Source: Dongia_B sp035539215
Lineage (GTDB): Bacteria; Pseudomonadota; Alphaproteobacteria; Dongiales; Dongiaceae
Direction: 5' to 3'
DNA length: 64,000 nt
Assembly: GCA_035539215.1 (NCBI GenBank)
Contig: DATLIX010000058.1
Span: 1-64,000 of the forward strand
The notes beneath the pieces are model-generated. The model was not told where the DNA came from. It searched no databases and was given only the letters and a program-made list of their open reading frames with translations. Shown here piece after piece: positions 42,605 to 50,810 of this stretch. The translations under genes were made by a program, and so were the position numbers. Numbering within the stretch: the first letter of the stretch is position 1; each line of letters begins with the position of its first letter.

Positions 42605-44449
42605 TCAGGGAACCACGCGCACGGCGCCGCGCGACGCACTGGTGGTCAAGGCCGCATAGGCCCGCAATGCCGTCGATACCTTGCGATGGCGCTTCGTCGC
42701 CGGCTGCCAGCCGGAACTGCCCTTCGCTTCCATGGCTTTGCGGCGCTCGGCGAGCACGGCATCGCTGACACGGACCGCGATCTTGCGCTGCGGGATATCG
42801 ATGTCGATGATATCGCCTTCCTCGATCAGGGCGATGGCGCCGCCTTCGGCCGCTTCGGGCGAGACATGGCCGATGGAGAGGCCCGACGTGCCGCCGGAAA
42901 AGCGCCCGTCGGTGATCAGCGCGCAGGCTTTGCCCAGGCCCTTCGATTTGATGTAGCTGGTCGGATAGAGCATTTCCTGCATGCCCGGCCCGCCCTTCGG
43001 CCCCTCATAGCGGATGACGACGACATCGCCCGCCTTGATCTGGCCGAGCAGGATGCCCTCGACCGCACCGTCCTGGCTTTCGAAAATCCGCGCCGGGCCG
43101 GAGAAGGTGAGGATTGACTGGTCGACGCCGGCGGTCTTCACGATGCAGCCATCCACCGCGATATTGCCGAACAGCACGGCGAGGCCGCCATCCTTGCTGA
43201 AGGCATGATCGATGTTGCGGATGACGCCCTTGTCGCGGTCCACGTCCAGGCTGTCGTAGTAGCGGTCCTGGCTGAAGGCGACCTGGGTCGGAATGCCGCC
43301 GGGCGAGGCGCGAAAGAATTTCTGCACGGCTGCATCCGGGCTGCGGGTGATGTCCCACTTTTCCAGCGCTTCGCCCATCGTCTTGCTGTGGACCGTCGGC
43401 AGTTCGGTATGCAGCAGCTGGCCGCGATTGAGTTCGGCCAGAATGCCCATGATGCCGCCGGCGCGATGCACGTCCTCGATATGGACCGTGCTCAAGGCCG
43501 GTGCCACCTTGCAGATATTCGGCACGCGGCGCGAGAGGCGGTCGATATCCGCCATCTGGAAATCGACGCCGGCCTCATAAGCGGCCGCGAGCAGATGCAG
43601 GACCGTGTTGGTCGACCCGCCCATGGCGATGTCGAGCGTCATGGCGTTTTCGAAGGCCTTGAAGCTGGCGATTGAGCGGGGCAGCGCGCTCTCGTCGTCT
43701 TCCTGATAATAGCGCCGGGTGAGGTCGAGGACGGTCCGGCCCGCCTGCAGGAAAAGCTCCTTGCGCGCGGCGTGGGTGGCAACGATGGTACCGTTGCCCG
43801 GAAGCGCGAGGCCGAGCGCCTCGGTCAGGCAGTTCATCGAATTCGCCGTGAACATGCCGGAGCAGGAGCCGCAGGTCGGGCAGGCGCTGCGTTCGATCTT
43901 GGCCACGTCCTCGTCGGAAACCTTGTCGTCGGCGGCGGCGACCATGGCATCGACCAGATCAAGGGCATGCAGCTTGCCGTCCTTGAGGACCACCTTGCCG
44001 GCTTCCATCGGGCCGCCGGAAACGAAGACGGTCGGGATGTTCAGGCGCAGGGCCGCCATCAGCATGCCGGGGGTGATCTTGTCGCAATTGGAGATGCAGA
44101 CCAGGGCATCGGCGCAATGGGCATTCACCATGTATTCCACCGCATCGGCGATGATCTCGCGCGAGGGCAGGCTGTAGAGCATGCCGTCATGCCCCATGGC
44201 GATGCCGTCATCGACGGCGATGGTATTGAATTCCTTGGCGACACCGCCATTGGCGGCGATCTCGGCGGCGACCATCTGGCCGAGATCCTTGAGGTGGACA
44301 TGGCCGGGCACGAACTGGGTAAAGGAATTGGCGATGGCGACAATGGGCTTGCCGAAATCGGAATCCTTCATGCCGGTGGCGCGCCAGAGACCGCGGGCGC
44401 CGGCCATGTTGCGGCCGTGCGTGGATGTGCGGGAACGATATTGAGCCAA
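42605..44449 (-). CDS. ilvD: Dihydroxy-acid dehydratase
   Basis: 614-residue Fe-S enzyme that dehydrates 2,3-dihydroxy-isovalerate and -methylvalerate in valine, isoleucine and leucine synthesis. Signatures: STHGRNMAGARGLWRATGM near the start, Cys122 in CISNCDKITPGM, Cys190-x-x-Cys193 in CPTCGSCSGMFTANSMNCL and GRFSGGTSGLSIGHVSPEAA near the C-terminus. The TTG start at 44449 has GGAGG five bases upstream and gives the E. coli length (616) and N-terminus; the frame runs open 22 codons further without homology. Confidence 0.95.
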   Translation of the reverse strand: MAQYRSRTSTHGRNMAGARGLWRATGMKDSDFGKPIVAIANSFTQFVPGHVHLKDLGQMVAAEIAANGGVAKEFNTIAVDDGIAMGHDGMLYSLPSREIIADAVEYMVNAHCADALVCISNCDKITPGMLMAALRLNIPTVFVSGGPMEAGKVVLKDGKLHALDLVDAMVAAADDKVSDEDVAKIERSACPTCGSCSGMFTANSMNCLTEALGLALPGNGTIVATHAARKELFLQAGRTVLDLTRRYYQEDDESALPRSIASFKAFENAMTLDIAMGGSTNTVLHLLAAAYEAGVDFQMADIDRLSRRVPNICKVAPALSTVHIEDVHRAGGIMGILAELNRGQLLHTELPTVHSKTMGEALEKWDITRSPDAAVQKFFRASPGGIPTQVAFSQDRYYDSLDVDRDKGVIRNIDHAFSKDGGLAVLFGNIAVDGCIVKTAGVDQSILTFSGPARIFESQDGAVEGILLGQIKAGDVVVIRYEGPKGGPGMQEMLYPTSYIKSKGLGKACALITDGRFSGGTSGLSIGHVSPEAAEGGAIALIEEGDIIDIDIPQRKIAVRVSDAVLAERRKAMEAKGSSGWQPATKRHRKVSTALRAYAALTTSASRGAVRVVP

Positions 44450-44602
44450 GTCGACCTCCAAACCCGATTGTGACCCTGCCGCTTCACGGTTTCGGCCCGG
44501 CCGGCAAGAAGTCACTCAATAATCATGGTGGAACCATACGGCAACCATGTTTCCGTGCAAGCCGTTGCCGTGCGGGGCTGCTATGCGGCGCGGCCCGGCG
44601 GC

Positions 44603-44625
44603 GAAAAGACCGGCGAGGCCGGTCC
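44603..44625 (-). terminator. Rho-independent terminator after the multi-PAS kinase gene
   Basis: Read on the minus strand, GACCGGC - CTC - GCCGGTC forms a 7-bp stem with a 3-base loop, followed directly by TTTT (plus-strand stem 44608-44624, A-run 44604-44607). It lies about 60 bases past the kinase stop codon. Confidence 0.75.
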
Positions 44626-44683
44626 GCGAAGGGGCGGCACTGTACCGGCAGGTGGGGCGGCAGGTATGGGGCAGCCACGGCGC

Positions 44684-47600
44684 CTAGTGGCGGAAGACCA
44701 GGCTGCGTGGCTCGCCGGACCGGGCGGAACTGCCGGCATGGACCAGCCGGGCGGCCGGAAAGGTCAGGTAGACTGTAGTTCCCTGGCCGGCCGCGCTCTC
44801 GATGGCCACGCTGCCACCATGGAGTTCGATCAATTTCCGGCTGATCGCCAGGCCGAGGCCGGTTCCGCCAAAGCGTCGGCTGATGGAATTATCGCCCTGG
44901 CGGAACGGGGCAAACAGGTTCGGCAGGACGTCGGAGGGGATGCCGATGCCGGTATCTCTGATGATGATCCGCAGGTCGCCGGTGGTCTCAAACTCGGTGG
45001 CGATGGTGACCCGGCCCTGCTGCGGGGTGAACTTCACCGCATTCGAGAGCACGTTCAGCAGGATCTGCTTCAAGGAGCGGGGGTCCGCGATGATGGCCGG
45101 CAGGTCCGGATCGGGCGTGTAATCGAGCTGAACCTGCCCTTCGGCGGCGCGCGGCATGACCAGCCGCACGCAATCCTGGATGGCGGCATGCAGGGAGATC
45201 GTCTCCTCGCCCAGCACCAGCCGTCCCGCCTCGATGCGCGACATATCGAGGATGTCGTTGATCAGGTCCAGCAGCAGCTTGCCGCTGTTGTTGATGTCCT
45301 CCGCATAGCTGACATAGCGATCCGAATTGGGCCCGAAGGCCTGATCCTTGATCAGCTGCGAGAAGCCGATGACGGCGTTCAGCGGTGTCCGCAATTCGTG
45401 GCTCATATTGGTCAGGAACTCGGTCTTCGACCGGTTCGCCAGATCGGCCTCGTTCTTCGCCTGAATCAGTTCCTGCTCATGGTGTTTCTGCAGGCTGACA
45501 TCCTGGGCGACGCCGATCGCATAAAGGATATGTCCGGCGTCGTCGCGGACCCGCATGGCCGCCGATTTCAAATGGACGGTGTTGCCGTCGGGATGAATGA
45601 AGCGGTAGTCGAGCACATAGCCGTCCTTGAGGCCGCGCCGATAATCCAGGAAGGCCTTCAGCACGCCTTCCCGGTCGTCGACATGAACGTATCTCTCGCA
45701 GAAGGCTTCGTCGTCGCCATGATAGTCCTCGGTATCGATGCCGAGCATCTCGACCAGGCCCTCGGAATATCGGATATGGCCCTGGCTCGATTCCAGGTTC
45801 TCCGAGGGATGCCACAGCCAGTAGCCGATCTTCGCCATGCGATGCACGTGCTGCAGCAGGGCCTCGGTCTGCAACATCGCCAGCTCGCGGTGCCGCAGGT
45901 CGGTAATGTCCTGCACCATGCCGATCATTTGCACCGAGGTGGGCCCGCTGCCGGGGATGCGTTCGGCAACCAGCCGGATGATGCGCAAGGCGCCGTCGCT
46001 ATGGATGATCTTGAATTCGGTGGAGAGCGAGGTCTCGCTGCCGGCCCAGAATCGCTGCATGCGGTGCCGGGTCAGATAGCGGTCCTCCGCATCATGGACG
46101 AACCGGTCGACGAAGCCGTCGAGGTCGAGTTGCGCGATGGCGTGGGTGGGAACGCCGAAGATCGCCGCCGCCTCGTCCGAGAACTGCATGCGATAGGTGC
46201 CGCCGGCGATCTCGCTGTGTTCCGCGTGCCAATGCCCCATGCCGGCGATGCGCAAGGCATGGCGCAGCTGCGTCTCGGTGCGGCGTAGTGAAGCTTCGGA
46301 GAGATGCAGGGTGGTGACGTCCTGGGAGATGCCGAGGATCAAGGTCAGGCGGCCGTCAGGCGACAGCCGTTTCTCGCCGGCATCGGAAACATAGCGTACC
46401 GAGCCGTCCTGCAGCAGCAGGCGGTAGACGCGCTGGTATTTCAGCTCGTTGCCGGTGACGAAGTTGCGATACGAATTGTAGACGAAATCGCGGTCATCGG
46501 GATGAACGAGTTCCGCGGCGAAGCGGCTTTCCGGCATGTTCAGCAGCGCCGGCGGCAGGCCGAAGATATCGGCGGCATTTTCCGAATAATAGTACTGGCC
46601 GTCATCGAAACTGGTCGGCTGTGCCGCCGGTTCGAAATACCAGTAACACATCTTGGCAATCGTCTGCGCCCGGTTCATCAGCGTCGCATGGCGCTCCAGC
46701 GCCAGCTGGGTCTGCCGGACATCCGTCATGTCCTGGATGACGCCGATCGACTGGCGGACATTGTCGAGCGCATCGATCAGCCGCTTGGTCGCCTCGCGCA
46801 GATAGCGGATCTCGCCATCGGGTCGGACCAGCCGGTATTCGATGAGATACTGGTCGATGCTGCCGGCCTCGAAATCGCGGTAATGTGCCAGCGCCAGCTG
46901 CTGATCGTCGGGATGGATGAAGCGGAGCGTGAAATCCTCGGTGTTTCTCGGCACTTCGGCCAGCGGCAAGCCGAGGATATCGGCCATCTGCGCGTAATAG
47001 GACAGCACCGTGCTGTCCTGCTCCGCGGCCACCTCGCCGTGATAGTAATGCCGCAGCCCGGCCAGCCGCTGGGCATGGCCCATGGCGATCTGGCTGCGCT
47101 CCCGCAGGCGTCGCGCCTGGGCTGCCACTGTCACATCCTCGCCGATGCCGATGACGAGCGACACCCGGCCGAACTTGTCGAGCACCGCAACATTGGACCA
47201 GCGGAACAGCCGTGCTTCCCCGTTGCGGGCGATCAGGTGGTTTTCATGCGTGTTGGGATAGGCGGCAGGATCGTTCTGCATGAAGGCCGCGACAACGCCG
47301 TCGAGCTCCTCGGTCGGGATCATCGTCACCCAGGTATCGCGGTCGCTCAGTTCATCTGCCGTATAGCCAAGCTTGCGCTCGCCGGTCTGATTGACGCGGA
47401 TGACCCGGCCCTGGCGGTTCCGCACGAAGATCATGACCTCGGCGGAATCGATGATCAGGTTCACGAAATCCGCCTGCGATTGCAGCATATGCTCATTGGC
47501 GATGATGCGTCGCCGGAGGAACAGCGCCATCACCAGCAAGGCGATGCCGGCGACGATGATGACCGCAACGACGATGAAGCCCTGCAATTGCCAATTCTGC

Positions 47601-48520
47601 CGGATGAAGCGGCGGTCCGTCATCGCCACGGCGACTATCGGTGTTCCGGCCACTTGCTTCGCTGCGGCGAAATTGGTGGCCGGATCCTGGCTCACGACAT
47701 CGACCGGCGCCGCGTCTTTGCCGAGGTCGTTATCGCGGCTGTCGTGGCTGAGTGCCGCCGGCAGCTGCTGTTTTACGGCGGCGGTCAGCGGCGGCGACAT
47801 CTCCGCCTTGCCGATCAGGGCAACACCGTCATCGCGGATCAGGAGAACGTTGTCGGACGGCGCGGGATCGATCGAACGATAGAACTCGGCCAGAAGATCG
47901 GCGTCGAGCAATACCGTCACCAGCCCCTTGAGCGTGCCGTCACTGTCGACCACGGCGCGCGAAATGGGGATGCCGGTGCCGCCGGTGGTAAATTGGAAGG
48001 GCGGGCTGACGAAGAGCCCGGGACCGGGATGGCTCTGGTAATCCGCCAGCACCGTCTTCGCGTCGAAGCCATAGAGCGGATTGTTGAAGTCGCGGGTGAT
48101 CACCCGGCGGGTGCCGGTGGTGTCGGAGAAGACCAGCCCGCGCAGCAGCGGCGCCCCGATCATGCGCGGTCGGATCTGTTCCTGCAGCCGGTTGCTGTCG
48201 CCACGATTGATGTCGGCTGCGCCCGCGACAAAACGTGCCCCGCTATCGAGCACGTCGTTGATTTGCAGAAGGTCGCGGTCGGTCTGCTCGGCGACCGCGA
48301 CGGCGAGCTGCGTCAACCGGATGCGGGCGGTCTGTTCGGCCGACCGGCTGATCAGCCAGATGGCGCCGCCAGCCAGGACCAGCGTCAACAGGATGATCGG
48401 CAGCACGATCTTGAGCGGAACGCCGCCGACCGGCCGGCGTCCACCCCAGGGGGCCGGCGCATTGCGGGCGGGCCTCTCGCGATCTGGCAGGGTCGGCGGG
48501 TGCGGTTGCGCTGCTGTCAT
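44684..48520 (-). CDS. Multi-PAS transmembrane hybrid-less sensor histidine kinase
   Basis: 1278-residue sensor kinase. Two membrane segments (about 37-57 and 313-336) bracket a periplasmic dCache/CHASE-like sensor of about 255 residues. About five PAS/PAC repeats follow (roughly 350-1010), several with the PAS_3-like sequence PDGxIRYLRE/VHPDDR. Then come HisKA with phospho-acceptor His1041 (FLTNMSHELRTPLNAVIGFS) and HATPase_c with N box LLNVLSNAVKFTP, G1 DTGIGIP and G2 FGGTGLGLAISRKL. No receiver domain is attached and no response regulator gene is adjacent, so its partner is unknown. The ligand is probably an extracellular small molecule. Confidence 0.92.
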   Translation of the reverse strand: MTAAQPHPPTLPDRERPARNAPAPWGGRRPVGGVPLKIVLPIILLTLVLAGGAIWLISRSAEQTARIRLTQLAVAVAEQTDRDLLQINDVLDSGARFVAGAADINRGDSNRLQEQIRPRMIGAPLLRGLVFSDTTGTRRVITRDFNNPLYGFDAKTVLADYQSHPGPGLFVSPPFQFTTGGTGIPISRAVVDSDGTLKGLVTVLLDADLLAEFYRSIDPAPSDNVLLIRDDGVALIGKAEMSPPLTAAVKQQLPAALSHDSRDNDLGKDAAPVDVVSQDPATNFAAAKQVAGTPIVAVAMTDRRFIRQNWQLQGFIVVAVIIVAGIALLVMALFLRRRIIANEHMLQSQADFVNLIIDSAEVMIFVRNRQGRVIRVNQTGERKLGYTADELSDRDTWVTMIPTEELDGVVAAFMQNDPAAYPNTHENHLIARNGEARLFRWSNVAVLDKFGRVSLVIGIGEDVTVAAQARRLRERSQIAMGHAQRLAGLRHYYHGEVAAEQDSTVLSYYAQMADILGLPLAEVPRNTEDFTLRFIHPDDQQLALAHYRDFEAGSIDQYLIEYRLVRPDGEIRYLREATKRLIDALDNVRQSIGVIQDMTDVRQTQLALERHATLMNRAQTIAKMCYWYFEPAAQPTSFDDGQYYYSENAADIFGLPPALLNMPESRFAAELVHPDDRDFVYNSYRNFVTGNELKYQRVYRLLLQDGSVRYVSDAGEKRLSPDGRLTLILGISQDVTTLHLSEASLRRTETQLRHALRIAGMGHWHAEHSEIAGGTYRMQFSDEAAAIFGVPTHAIAQLDLDGFVDRFVHDAEDRYLTRHRMQRFWAGSETSLSTEFKIIHSDGALRIIRLVAERIPGSGPTSVQMIGMVQDITDLRHRELAMLQTEALLQHVHRMAKIGYWLWHPSENLESSQGHIRYSEGLVEMLGIDTEDYHGDDEAFCERYVHVDDREGVLKAFLDYRRGLKDGYVLDYRFIHPDGNTVHLKSAAMRVRDDAGHILYAIGVAQDVSLQKHHEQELIQAKNEADLANRSKTEFLTNMSHELRTPLNAVIGFSQLIKDQAFGPNSDRYVSYAEDINNSGKLLLDLINDILDMSRIEAGRLVLGEETISLHAAIQDCVRLVMPRAAEGQVQLDYTPDPDLPAIIADPRSLKQILLNVLSNAVKFTPQQGRVTIATEFETTGDLRIIIRDTGIGIPSDVLPNLFAPFRQGDNSISRRFGGTGLGLAISRKLIELHGGSVAIESAAGQGTTVYLTFPAARLVHAGSSARSGEPRSLVFRH

Positions 48521-48840
48521 GGATGGCTTGATCGATCGACGGATTGCTGTCCTAAAATGTCAATCGTCGCAAGGAATTGTTTCGAATCTGTTTATAACTC
48601 AGCGTTTAGAAGGCGTTCTTCATACAACTGATCCGCGTAGAAGCCGTGCCTTTCCGGCCTTAACATTCTGTTCTGGTGTGATTTTTGCCAAAAGTACCGG
48701 ATACAGGGGGTAAAAGATGAGGGGTAAGGAAGGCCCGGGCGTCGCCGCCGCAAACCCCGCAGGTGAGAAAACATTAATTTTCCGGCGATAGCATGCATCT
48801 GCGACCGCTTCTCAGGATCGGAACGGCTCGGGAGTTCAAA
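48521..48840. other. Non-coding region between kinase and small ORF
   Basis: About 320 bases between the divergent kinase and an 86-codon gene. It probably contains both promoters. A 24-codon frame with a good ribosome site (GGGGG before ATG 48717) ends at 48791 but has no recognisable product. Confidence 0.4.
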
Positions 48841-49101
48841 ATGGGATTGTTTGGAAAACTGTTCGGCGGCAAGCCCGCGGCACCGAAACCGGGCGCCAAG
48901 ACGGCGGCGCCGTCACAGCAGGATCTGATGGCACAGCGTCAGCTGCTGGCACAGAAGATGATGACGCCGGATCGCCAGGAACGGCTGGCCCAGGCATTTG
49001 AGGTGCAGGCGGCAAAGCAGCAGGTGCAGCAGCGGCTGAAAAGCGATGCCGGACAGCGCCTCCTCGCCGAGAAGCTGCAGCGCCTGATGAAGGACGGATA
49101 A
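48841..49101 (+). CDS. Small hypothetical protein
   Basis: 86-residue basic protein with a Gly/Pro/Ala/Lys N-terminus (MGLFGKLFGGKPAAPKPGAK) and a Gln-rich helix (about residues 28-85, AQRQLLAQKMMTPDRQERLA and QAAKQQVQQRLKSDAGQRLL). The first ten residues could be an amphipathic membrane anchor, as in small MGLFxKLFG-type proteins. GGGAG precedes the ATG at 48841, which is better placed than the in-frame ATG at 48793. No family is recognised. It is convergent with mtgA, 55 bases apart. Confidence 0.65.
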   Translation: MGLFGKLFGGKPAAPKPGAKTAAPSQQDLMAQRQLLAQKMMTPDRQERLAQAFEVQAAKQQVQQRLKSDAGQRLLAEKLQRLMKDG

Positions 49102-49156
49102 CTCCCGGCTTCCGCCCGCGCTTCGTCACGCGGCGATGTCGGACCGGTTGGCCCTC

Positions 49157-50044
49157 TTATTTGCACGGATCGCCGGTCGGATCGGCGGTGTCGGCCATCC
49201 GGGCTTCGATTGTGCTGGCGCGCCCGCGGATATAGGCGCTGGGCTTGCTCGCCGACCATTGCCGGGGATTGGGCAGGATGGCTGCCAGCAGCGCCGCCTC
49301 GTGTCGGGTCAGGTCATGCGCCGATTTCTTGAACTGGCTGCGGGCCGCCGCTTCGGCGCCATAGACGCCGTGGCCCCATTCGACGACGTTGAGATAGACC
49401 TCCAGAATCCGCTTCTTGGTCCAGAGCGCTTCGATCAGCACCGTGAAATAGGCTTCGAAGGCCTTGCGGATATAGGTCCGGTCCGGCCACAGAAAAACGT
49501 TCTTGGCGGTCTGGTTGCTGATCGTGCTGCCGCCATGGATGCGCTTGGCGCGCTGGTTGCGCTGCCACGCCTTGTCCAGCGCCGACCAGTCGAAGCCGTT
49601 ATGCTGGCAAAACAAACTGTCCTCCGAGGTGATCACGGCGCGGGCGAGGTTGGGCGCGATATCGTCGTAGCTGCGCCAGGTCTTGGACAGGCCCTCGCCG
49701 GAGATCAGCCGGATGACCATCAGCGGGGTAATCGGCGGCGGCACGATCCAATAGAGCACGACCAGGGCGAGGGAGCCGCCGAACCAGATGACGAGAACCC
49801 GCCCTAGCAGGCGAATGAGCCGGCGCCAGCGCGAGGGCTTTTGAGCCTGGCCGGCGGGGCCGGCGTCGGACCTGTCAATATCCACCCGGACTGTACCGGC
49901 TTCGCCCGCTTGCGTTGTGCCGCCGATGGGCGCGGTGCCAGCAGGACCCGCGGCGCCCCTATCCTTGCCACGTTCCGGCGGCATATGGGACGGGCTGAGA
50001 GGGGCCGCGTCTGCGGCCGGTTCCGATGGCGTGTCTGGACCCAT
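49157..50044 (-). CDS. mtgA: Monofunctional peptidoglycan glycosyltransferase
   Basis: 295-residue inner-membrane enzyme that polymerises lipid II into glycan strands. The GT51 signatures are clear: AVITSEDSLFCQHNGFDW with the catalytic Glu, GGSTISNQTAKNVFLW, KKRILEVYLNVVEWGHGVYG and FKKSAHDLTRHEAALLAAIL. A single membrane helix lies at about 80-102 after an unusually long Ala/Pro/Gly-rich cytoplasmic leader (about 70 residues). Start at 50044 is the longest; the leader may be shorter in reality. No transpeptidase domain follows, hence monofunctional. Confidence 0.94.
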   Translation of the reverse strand: MGPDTPSEPAADAAPLSPSHMPPERGKDRGAAGPAGTAPIGGTTQAGEAGTVRVDIDRSDAGPAGQAQKPSRWRRLIRLLGRVLVIWFGGSLALVVLYWIVPPPITPLMVIRLISGEGLSKTWRSYDDIAPNLARAVITSEDSLFCQHNGFDWSALDKAWQRNQRAKRIHGGSTISNQTAKNVFLWPDRTYIRKAFEAYFTVLIEALWTKKRILEVYLNVVEWGHGVYGAEAAARSQFKKSAHDLTRHEAALLAAILPNPRQWSASKPSAYIRGRASTIEARMADTADPTGDPCK

Positions 50045-50214
50045 GACACTTGATAGCGACTGCGCTCCCGCATCTCAAGGGTACAGCTGCCGGAGCCGCC
50101 CCCGGCGCCGGAAAGAACAGAGCCGGCGTTATTTTATTGAGTCGGCGGAGATTCAGCCCTTAGATCGGCACTGTCAGTGTGCCGACGGCGCATGCGGCGA
50201 GAAGGAGGGTGGCG

Positions 50215-50655
50215 ATGTTGGAAGATAAGGCGGCCTGGCGGCTCAACCGCGGCATCACCACCCTGTTCGGCGATCTCGGCCTGGCGGCGTTGAGCGAATT
50301 CCCGCTGCCCAACGGCCGGCGGGCAGATCTGGTGGCGATCGACGCGCAGGGCGAAATCGTCATCGTCGAGATCAAGAGCAGCCGCACGGATTTCATCACC
50401 GACCGCAAATGGTGGGACTATCGGGATTTCTGCGACCGGTTCTTTTTTGGCGTCGCAGCGGATTTCCCTCAGGAGATCCTGCCCGTAGATTGCGGCCTCA
50501 TCATCGCCGATGCCCATGGCGCCGCCATCATCCGCCCGGCACCGCTGATCCCGCTGCATGCTGCGCGCCGTCGCGCCCAGACCCTGCACATTGCCCAGGC
50601 GGCCTGCCGCCGGCTGATGCGCGTCGAAACGCTGGCGACCCAGCTCGCTTCCTAG
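50215..50655 (+). CDS. mmcB: MmcB-family DNA repair protein
   Basis: 146-residue protein of the MmcB family, first described in Caulobacter as a mitomycin-C-protective, SOS-induced gene. The core LPNGRRADLVAIDAQGEIVI, then VEIKSSRTDFITDRKWWDYR carries the Asp and Glu-x-Lys of a PD-(D/E)xK nuclease-like site; ADFPQEILPVDCGLIIADAH and AAIIRPAPLIPLHAARRRAQ continue the family pattern. ATG 50215 has GGAGGG upstream; the in-frame upstream ATG at 50179 adds 12 residues without homology. No LexA box was identified by eye. It starts 170 bases from mtgA, divergently. Confidence 0.88.
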   Translation: MLEDKAAWRLNRGITTLFGDLGLAALSEFPLPNGRRADLVAIDAQGEIVIVEIKSSRTDFITDRKWWDYRDFCDRFFFGVAADFPQEILPVDCGLIIADAHGAAIIRPAPLIPLHAARRRAQTLHIAQAACRRLMRVETLATQLAS

Positions 50656-50810
50656 AGCGCGTGAATCGCTCTCTATCATATTGAGAAGAGACGGTTTCAC
50701 CCTTTAGATCGAAGCAACTTAGCGTTTCGACCCAAAACGATCCGACTCTAGGCCGGCTTTCGCCCCGCTGCCGCAGCTGTCTGCACACGCGTCCGCCGAG
50801 CGAGCCGGTC

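Noticed and set aside
46304..48631. 775-codon frame antisense to the histidine kinase
   Set aside because: Same artefact; the kinase has complete domains on the other strand.
48717..48791. 24-codon ORF with a good ribosome site
   Set aside because: Too short and without recognisable sequence to be called a gene.
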